A DNA stretch of 10,003 nt from CAYLLN01 sp036496265 (GTDB lineage: Bacteria; Planctomycetota; Planctomycetia; Pirellulales; Pirellulaceae), in assembly GCA_036496265.1 (NCBI GenBank), contig DASXLL010000254.1, positions 1 through 10,003 of the forward strand. The letters are read 5' to 3'. This document shows, piece after piece, positions 6,029 through 10,003 of this stretch. Both the position numbers and the translations under genes were made by a program. The notes beneath the pieces are model-generated. The model was given only the letters and a program-made list of their open reading frames with translations, was not told the DNA's origin and ran no database searches. Position 1 is the stretch's first letter. Every line of letters starts with the position of its first letter.

Positions 6029-8263
6029 TCACCTAGTTTCTGGCGGTGCAGGTTCGACAATCAGGACATTGTCGCCAAAATCCTCTTCTTCTCCTTCGAC
6101 AACTTTCTTGCCACGGTCGTCGAGCTTGGTGTCGGCTTCGGCGGTTTTGCGTTTGGCGACGTGGAGGAGTTTTTCGTAGAGGGCTTTGACTTTTTTATCG
6201 TCGAATTCCTGAATGACGCCGACGGCGGTGGCGACTTCGCCGAGGTAGCGGAGGAAGACGGAGCGGCGTTCACCTTCTTGCTTGACCTTTTGGCGGCGGT
6301 TGAGATACATGCCGAGCTTGCGGCCGACGGCTTGGAGGCCGAGGCGGAGCTCTTTTTGAATTTCGGGATAGCCGGCGATGGCTTCTTTGGATTCGCTGGT
6401 GAAGGGGACCCAGACGCTGGCCATGTGGACCATGATGGTCACGGGGCCTTGGGGCAAATTGCCGCGGGATTGGGAGAGGCCGTAGGAACGCCAGTTGTTG
6501 CCGATGACGGACTGGGTGATCGCACAGGCTGCCTGCTGAAACTGCAGCGGGACGCGGTTGGCATAGCGGAAGACCTGCATCGATTGGCCTTCGGAGAGGT
6601 TCACGTTCTTCATGGCGGCGTGAAGCTGGGCGATCTCGTCTTTTTTCAGGCGGCCGGGGCTTTGGCGAGTGCCCATTTTGGCTTCGGTGAGAATTTTGTC
6701 GGAGGCTACGCTGCCGAGGCCGTCGAACGAGTTCATCAGGAACTGGCGGAGCGTGCGGGCGTCGCTTTCGCCGAGCATTTCGGTGAGCGTATCGAGGGAG
6801 ACTTTTTGGGCTTGCGAAACGCCGCCGAAGGCGAGGCCGACTTCGATCAGGAACGGATTGCCGCGATAGACAGCGGGCGGCCGTGTCGCGGCACAGTAAA
6901 ACTCGCCCGGCACGACGTGATGCAGGCCTTTGAGAATGAGCTGCTCGCCAATGGGCACGAGGCAATCGGTTGCCGGCGCGCTGATCCGCGTGTTCTGAAT
7001 CGCCTGGTAGAGAGAATCGGCCTCCTGCCGGCCAATGCGTTTGGGATTCGAGCGGGTCGTGATTTTGGCTTCTTCGCAGATTTTGCGGGCGACGCTGGAG
7101 CTGACTCGCGAAAACGAATCGGTCAGAAAAGCCGACATCGTTCCGGCGTCGGTGTCCTTGAGCATGGTCACCAGGCGGCCGAGCTCGATGCCGTAGGGGT
7201 GCGGCTTGATTTCCTTTGGCTCGGGCGGCAGCTGCTTCGTCGAACGGTCGTAGGACGTTTCGTTGCCTTCCGGGTCTTTGTAGTGCAGCGTGACGTGGGG
7301 ATTGGCAATCGCGGTTTGCTCGAGATATTCGTCGACGCTGCCGCGGCCGCGGATGAAGCGGCCTTCGAGCTCGATTGTGACGCGGGTGCCGCTTTTTACC
7401 TCAGCGCCTTGTTTGGCGGGGTCCGGAACGCCACGGAGGGCGTTCCCTACAGGATTTTTGGGGTCCGGAACGCCAGGGACGGCGTTCCCTACAGCGCCTT
7501 CGGCCACGGGGTAGTGCGTTTCGAAATCGATTTCGTGCTTCTTGAGATCTTCGTGAAACTTTTTGCCGCCCTCGATGTCAATTCCTTCACCCTTGCCGTT
7601 GATGATTTCCGGCTGATTGCGCTTGGTATCGATCTGTAGCTCGAAATAGTGCGCCGGCTTCTTAGGCGAGAGCTTGCTGATGATTTTGACGGGCTTGCCG
7701 GTGGTGAGCATGCCGTACATGCCGGCGGCGGAAATGCCGATGCCTTGTTGGCCGCGGCTCATGCGCAGGCGATGGAATTTGCTGCCGTAGAGCAGCTTGC
7801 CGAAGATTAGCGGGATCTGCTTTTTGACGATGCCGGGGCCGTTGTCCTGCACGCTGACCTTAAAGCGGTTGTTACCAGTCGCTTCGACGGCGACCCAGAT
7901 TTCCGGCACGATTCCGGCTTCTTCGCAGGCGTCGAGTGAGTTATCCACGGCCTCTTTGACGGTCGTTAGCAGGGCCTTGCGGGGGTTGTCGAAGCCGAGG
8001 AGGTGCCGGTTCTTGGCGAAGAATTCGCTGACGGAGATATCGCGCTGTTTGGCGGCCATCGACTCGGCGGTGGCCCGCCGCTTACCGCTGCTGCGGCCTT
8101 CCGTATGGTCGATTTGGTCCAGCTCAGCATCGCCGTTCATTTTTTCGGCCTGCGCATGGCCATTGGCGGCGCCGTTGCCGTTAGCCGCGGCGGCGGCGTT
8201 CGAAGCCTCAAACGAGAGCGATTTTTGGCCAGGAGAAGGACGTGATTTCACTGCGGCAGTCAA
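6029..8263 (-). CDS. top6B: DNA topoisomerase VI subunit B (GHKL ATPase)
   Basis: The 744-residue product carries the GHKL motifs in order: KEAVDNSLDACEEA (103-116), DNGPGI (140-145), GQQGIGISAAGMY (171-183) and SGTRVTIELEG (291-301). An H2TH segment (364-429) follows, then TDCLVPIGEQLILKGL (432-447), RPPAVYRGNPF (461-471), RYANRVPL (566-573) and PFTSESKEAIA (620-630), whose Lys626 fits the ATP-sensing lysine of the transducer. ATP binding dimerises B and drives strand passage through the break made by subunit A. It is longer than archaeal forms because of an Ala/Asn-rich N-terminus (1-75), a second H2TH-like segment (493-558), and a 30-codon repeat insertion (about 257-287). The start is TTG at 8263, supported by AAAGGAG eight bases upstream. 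It heads the minus-strand block. Confidence 0.96.
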   Translation of the reverse strand: MTAAVKSRPSPGQKSLSFEASNAAAAANGNGAANGHAQAEKMNGDAELDQIDHTEGRSSGKRRATAESMAAKQRDISVSEFFAKNRHLLGFDNPRKALLTTVKEAVDNSLDACEEAGIVPEIWVAVEATGNNRFKVSVQDNGPGIVKKQIPLIFGKLLYGSKFHRLRMSRGQQGIGISAAGMYGMLTTGKPVKIISKLSPKKPAHYFELQIDTKRNQPEIINGKGEGIDIEGGKKFHEDLKKHEIDFETHYPVAEGAVGNAVPGVPDPKNPVGNALRGVPDPAKQGAEVKSGTRVTIELEGRFIRGRGSVDEYLEQTAIANPHVTLHYKDPEGNETSYDRSTKQLPPEPKEIKPHPYGIELGRLVTMLKDTDAGTMSAFLTDSFSRVSSSVARKICEEAKITTRSNPKRIGRQEADSLYQAIQNTRISAPATDCLVPIGEQLILKGLHHVVPGEFYCAATRPPAVYRGNPFLIEVGLAFGGVSQAQKVSLDTLTEMLGESDARTLRQFLMNSFDGLGSVASDKILTEAKMGTRQSPGRLKKDEIAQLHAAMKNVNLSEGQSMQVFRYANRVPLQFQQAACAITQSVIGNNWRSYGLSQSRGNLPQGPVTIMVHMASVWVPFTSESKEAIAGYPEIQKELRLGLQAVGRKLGMYLNRRQKVKQEGERRSVFLRYLGEVATAVGVIQEFDDKKVKALYEKLLHVAKRKTAEADTKLDDRGKKVVEGEEEDFGDNVLIVEPAPPETR
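7402..7500 (-). repeat. Two tandem REP hairpins inserted in frame in topVIB, with flanking 9-bp direct repeats
   Basis: Two 35-base units, 7418-7452 and 7460-7494, repeat with a 42-base (14-codon) period and differ at two bases. Each contains GGAACGCC and GGCGTTCC arms (7425-7432 with 7439-7446; 7467-7474 with 7481-7488) followed by CTAC on the plus strand. CAGCGCCTT occurs at 7402-7410 and again at 7492-7500, exactly 90 bases apart. The units are translated as VGNAVPGVPDP and VGNALRGVPDP in the ATPase domain, just before the SGTRV strand. Removing the 90 bases joins AEGA to EVKSGTRV without breaking the frame. Confidence 0.85.
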
Positions 8264-8306
8264 CGCGGCACTCCTTTACCGACTTTCAACGAGGCGAGCA
8301 TAACCT

Positions 8307-8373
8307 GGCGAGCGGGGGATGTGAGTCCCCCGGTAATTCAACGCTACCGGGAGGCTTACGCCTCCCGCTCGCC
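8307..8373. repeat. Clover-shaped nested inverted repeat
   Basis: GGCGAGCGGG (8307-8316) and CCCGCTCGCC (8364-8373) are perfect 10-base outer arms. Inside lie CCGGTA (8330-8335) and TACCGG (8345-8350), and each half is itself a hairpin: GGGGGATGTGAGTCCCCC on the left and GGGAGGCTTACGCCTCCC on the right. The whole can fold either as one 29-bp imperfect stem with a nine-base loop or as a cross with several arms. The surrounding gap 8264-8686, between divergent topVIB and the secreted-protein gene, has no supported gene and must hold both promoters. Confidence 0.7.
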
Positions 8374-8601
8374 ATCACCGATTGCGAAGCGCGCGAAGGT
8401 CGCCGCCCGCCTTGTAAAACTGTGCCGATTGTAGCGATTTTGGCGGCTATTTCCCAGTCGGCTTTAACGGTGCTAACGGCCGCGCCGGCACGCTCCGAGC
8501 GACTATCGCGGAAGGCACATAAAGACTCACCCGCACGCGCGGCGGAATCCGAGAAAACGGAAAGCGGACTACTGCAAAGCCGCCGTAGGCTTGGGGCAGA
8601 C

Positions 8602-8645
8602 GGCACACGGAGTGTGCCTTTACGCATGGCACACGCGGTGTGTCA
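8602..8645. repeat. Pair of GGCACAC hairpins
   Basis: GGCACAC-GGA-GTGTGCC (8602-8618) is followed by TTTAC, and TGGCACAC-GCG-GTGTGTCA (8627-8645) is followed by AC. The two units are in the same orientation, about 26 bases apart. The TTTAC and CAAC endings look like decayed CTAC tails, so these may be older members of the GTAG-type REP set. They lie in the leader of the following gene. Confidence 0.5.
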
Positions 8646-8686
8646 ACGACGATGTGCAGCAAATGACTCACGGAGGGGTCGTCGCC

Positions 8687-9271
8687 ATGAAACGCTGGTT
8701 CGTTTGCTCGCTGCTGACCACGGCATTTTTGGTCACTCGGGGCCTGGCTCAAGAGCCGGCCCAGGTCGCCAGCGCCGACTACTACGCCGATTCTGGCACG
8801 ACAGTCGATGCCAATTGTCCCGGCGGCGCAGCCGGAGGCTATGGCGGCTACGGACATCACGGCCACGGTAACTACACCTATCCGCCGCATTGGGGCCTGG
8901 CCTATGCCAGCGGCTATCCCAACGGCATCACCAACTACGGCAATCCGCCCTACATTGCCGATTGGCGCGGCCCCGGCCACGGGTGCCGCTCGTGCTCGAA
9001 CGGCGAGTGCCTTTATCGCTTCTACGGCCAGCCGGACCTGTTTTACAACTACTATGCCTGGCCGAGCTGCACGGGCCTGGGCGCCGAGCTCTACGTTTCG
9101 CCGCGCCCTGTGCCGCCGAATGTGGGCCATACGTACATCACGTATCAGCCGTTGTATCCGAACGAGTTCATGTATCACCATCACCGCACGTATCACCGCT
9201 ACTACGACGGAGGCCAAGGCCTCAACCGCACTTGCGTGACGTATTGGCCGTCGTTCCTGCCGTGGCGGTAG
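8687..9271 (+). CDS. Secreted Gly/Tyr/His-rich protein of unknown function
   Basis: The 194-residue product starts MKRWFVCSLLTTAFLVTRGLA, a standard Sec signal peptide, with cleavage likely after Ala21 (GLA-QEP). The mature part opens with a Gly/Tyr/His-rich stretch (GGYGGYGHHGHGNY), has a cysteine cluster HGCRSCSNGEC, then QPDLFYNYYAWP, GHTYITYQPLYPNEFMYHHH and RTYHRYY. I recall this QPDLFYNYY ... YQPLYPxEFMY pattern from uncharacterised planctomycete exported proteins; no activity is known to me. The His- and Cys-rich segments could bind metal or form disulfides, which is inference. ATG at 8687 is chosen over the in-frame ATGs upstream because it puts the charged start and hydrophobic core of the signal peptide at the N-terminus and has GGAGG ten bases before it. 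It faces away from topVIB. Confidence 0.82.
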   Translation: MKRWFVCSLLTTAFLVTRGLAQEPAQVASADYYADSGTTVDANCPGGAAGGYGGYGHHGHGNYTYPPHWGLAYASGYPNGITNYGNPPYIADWRGPGHGCRSCSNGECLYRFYGQPDLFYNYYAWPSCTGLGAELYVSPRPVPPNVGHTYITYQPLYPNEFMYHHHRTYHRYYDGGQGLNRTCVTYWPSFLPWR

Positions 9272-9324
9272 TAGGGCCGGTCGCGCCTGCCATTCCTAAA
9301 AAACAAATCGAACAAGACGAACAT

Positions 9325-9345
9325 GGTGGGCGCAGCCCACCCTAC
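9325..9345 (-). repeat. REP-like hairpin with 5' GTAG between the two secreted-protein genes
   Basis: GGTGGGC (9325-9331) and GCCCACC (9335-9341) pair around GCA and are followed by CTAC (9342-9345) on the plus strand. The arms are identical to those at 926-942. It lies 20 bases before the GTG start of the next gene and supplies an in-frame ATG at 9323 that would falsely extend that gene. Confidence 0.6.
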
Positions 9346-9364
9346 CGATATCGGAGCTCCCCCC

Positions 9365-9766
9365 GTGAATCTCGTTCGCCCCTTTGCTTTGCTTGCGAGC
9401 GTCACCTTCCTCGCGATCGTGGTCAATTCTGCGAGCGCGTTTGAGCCCTACCCCGGCTATTGCTACGCTACCAAGCGAGCTGACATCATCGGCCGCTACT
9501 ACGCCGCCCAGCGACCGTGGCACGGGCCGTATGCCTATACGCCGTGGGGCGTTCCCGCCGCACTCGTCGTTCCGCCGAATGCCAAAACGCACACCAGCTT
9601 TAGCTGGGGGGTCGCGCAGTCGGAAATGGTCCCGCTCTATCACCAGTTCCATCGCGACTATCCCGGGGGAATGGCCATCGGCGGCGGCGCCCAAATCAAT
9701 CCCACGCCCTATTGGCCCAGCCACACCGACCAACTGGGCGTCTTCCCCGTCCGCGGTCCGTGGTAA
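9365..9766 (+). CDS. Small secreted protein of unknown function, GPW-ending family
   Basis: The 133-residue product from GTG at 9365 begins MNLVRPFALLASVTFLAIVVNSASAFEP: a signal peptide with probable cleavage after ASA. GGAG at 9353-9356 is well placed for this start; the ATG at 9323 belongs to a hairpin repeat and would put 14 unrelated residues before the signal. The mature part contains GRYYAAQRPWHGPYAYTPWG, ALVVPP, SWGVAQSEMVPLYHQF and a TDQLGVFPVRGPW ending. I recall ALVVPP ... YHQF ... TDQxGVxxVRGPW from uncharacterised planctomycete exported proteins, often close to genes like its upstream neighbour. The two genes are 93 bases apart in the same direction and are plausibly an expression unit acting outside the cytoplasmic membrane. 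Function unknown. Confidence 0.8.
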   Translation: MNLVRPFALLASVTFLAIVVNSASAFEPYPGYCYATKRADIIGRYYAAQRPWHGPYAYTPWGVPAALVVPPNAKTHTSFSWGVAQSEMVPLYHQFHRDYPGGMAIGGGAQINPTPYWPSHTDQLGVFPVRGPW

Positions 9767-9808
9767 TGGGCGGATAATGACACCTGCCGATTACCGTCCT
9801 CGATCGGA

Positions 9809-9864
9809 GGAGTAAGAGTAGGACTGCAAGTTCCTAATCTTGCTCCTGCTCTTAATCGTACTCC
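9809..9864. terminator. Imperfect long inverted repeat after the secreted-protein gene
   Basis: GGAGTAAGAGTAGGACTGCAAG (9809-9830) can pair in blocks with CTTGCTCCTGCTCTTA and TACTCC (9839-9864): GGAGTA/TACTCC, TAAGAG/CTCTTA, GCAAG/CTTGC. It lies about 40 bases after the stop at 9766. No strong T tract follows, so it may be a repeat of the GAGTAAGAGTAGG type rather than a true terminator. Confidence 0.35.
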
Positions 9865-9878
9865 CCTTCATAATCTTA

Positions 9879-10003
9879 GAGCCTATCCGAGAAGTGATCT
9901 CGACGCAGTTTCGCCATTCCTCGTAGATTCAGGGATTCCCTTGTCCCTTGTTTTAGGAGTGCCGGCATGGAAGCCACTTCGCGAAAGGCCTATCTCACGG
10001 ATC
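9879..10003 (+). mobile_element. Probable left end of an IS5-like insertion sequence (partial)
   Basis: GAGCCTATCCGAGAAGTGATCTCG begins at 9879 and resembles the terminal inverted repeats of some IS5/IS4-type elements as I remember them. It is followed after about 65 bases by a start codon whose product opens like such a transposase. TTA immediately before it could be a TNA target duplication. The other end is outside the window, so the call is tentative. Confidence 0.45.
9967..10003 (+). CDS. N-terminus of a probable IS5-like transposase (partial)
   Basis: ATG at 9967 is preceded by AGGAG (9955-9959) at a seven-base spacing, and the frame is open to the window edge. Twelve residues are visible, MEATSRKAYLTD. 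Transposases of the IS5 group commonly start with a Lys/Arg-Lys-x-Tyr-x-(S/T)-Asp pattern followed by LTDxxW; RKAYLTD fits it. Twelve residues cannot establish the family, and another kind of gene is possible. Active elements of this type use a DDE catalytic triad, which would lie beyond the window. Confidence 0.5.
   Translation, partial: MEATSRKAYLTD

Noticed and set aside
7418..7494. A short CRISPR-like array (two similar repeats with a spacer)
   Set aside because: Only two units, with a 7-base gap instead of a spacer, inside a coding frame and with REP-type hairpin and CTAC structure.
6161..7639. A 492-codon open frame on the plus strand, antisense to topVIB
   Set aside because: It is the mirror of a high-GC gene whose minus-strand product has every Top6B motif; the antisense product is Asp/Glu/Ala/Gly-biased with no domain.
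6029..8263. Gyrase B, ParE or MutL as the identity of the GHKL ATPase
   Set aside because: The H2TH segment, the RPPAVYRGNPF and RYANRVPL motifs and the nearby Spo11-like subunit are specific to topoisomerase VI.
8447..9217. A 256-codon minus frame opposite the secreted-protein gene
   Set aside because: It consists of repetitive Val/Ala/Arg/Ile residues, crosses the hairpin repeats and opposes a gene with a signal peptide and ribosome-binding site.

Overview
The window looks like chromosomal DNA of a planctomycete, probably of the Pirellulales type. The grounds are several gene families that I know mainly from that phylum: short membrane proteins beginning with RTLLI or RDLLW motifs, a GspG-like tail on such a protein, and secreted Gly/Tyr/His-rich proteins ending in GPW or PWR. 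Moderately GC-rich DNA full of short hairpin repeats fits the same picture. No rRNA, tRNA or CRISPR array was seen. The taxonomic call is inference from remembered families, not from a search.

Layout. Positions 1-89 hold the C-terminus of an unidentified upstream gene. csrA follows at 423-653 on the plus strand behind a hairpin leader. A repeat-rich gap leads to a block read on the minus strand (8263 down to 1068). In transcription order this block has: topoisomerase VI subunit B (8263-6029), a degenerate nucleotidyltransferase-fold protein (5989-5120), topoisomerase VI subunit A (4848-3706), an 11-residue remnant ORF (3699-3664), a SUKH/SMI1-KNR4 protein (3660-3238), an RDLLW membrane protein (3212-2970), a frameshifted RTLLI/GspG-like gene (2973-2550), a 150-residue conserved-looking unknown (2413-1961) and a seven-helix membrane protein (1808-1068). 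Divergent from topVIB, on the plus strand, are two genes for small secreted proteins (8687-9271 and 9365-9766). The right edge holds what looks like the left end of an IS5-like insertion sequence (from about 9879), with its transposase starting at 9967.

Function. The two topoisomerase VI subunits should form an A2B2 type IIB topoisomerase: B binds ATP and gates, A cleaves DNA with its tyrosine. All key motifs are present in both. This enzyme is typical of archaea and plants and uncommon in bacteria. Two features set subunit B apart: an ungapped second copy of its H2TH-like segment inside the transducer region, and a 90-bp in-frame insertion made of two tandem hairpin repeats bounded by 9-bp direct repeats. 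The protein encoded between the subunits resembles a Pol-beta-type nucleotidyltransferase that has lost at least two of its three catalytic aspartates.

Repeats. At least six hairpins in the window end in CTAC on the plus strand, which is GTAG at the 5' end on the minus strand, the signature of REP sequences moved by RAYT (TnpA-REP) transposases. They occur between genes and, twice, inside topVIB. Other hairpin families (GCTAAAGC type, GGAGTACC type and a clover-shaped element at 8307-8373) fill most remaining intergenic space.
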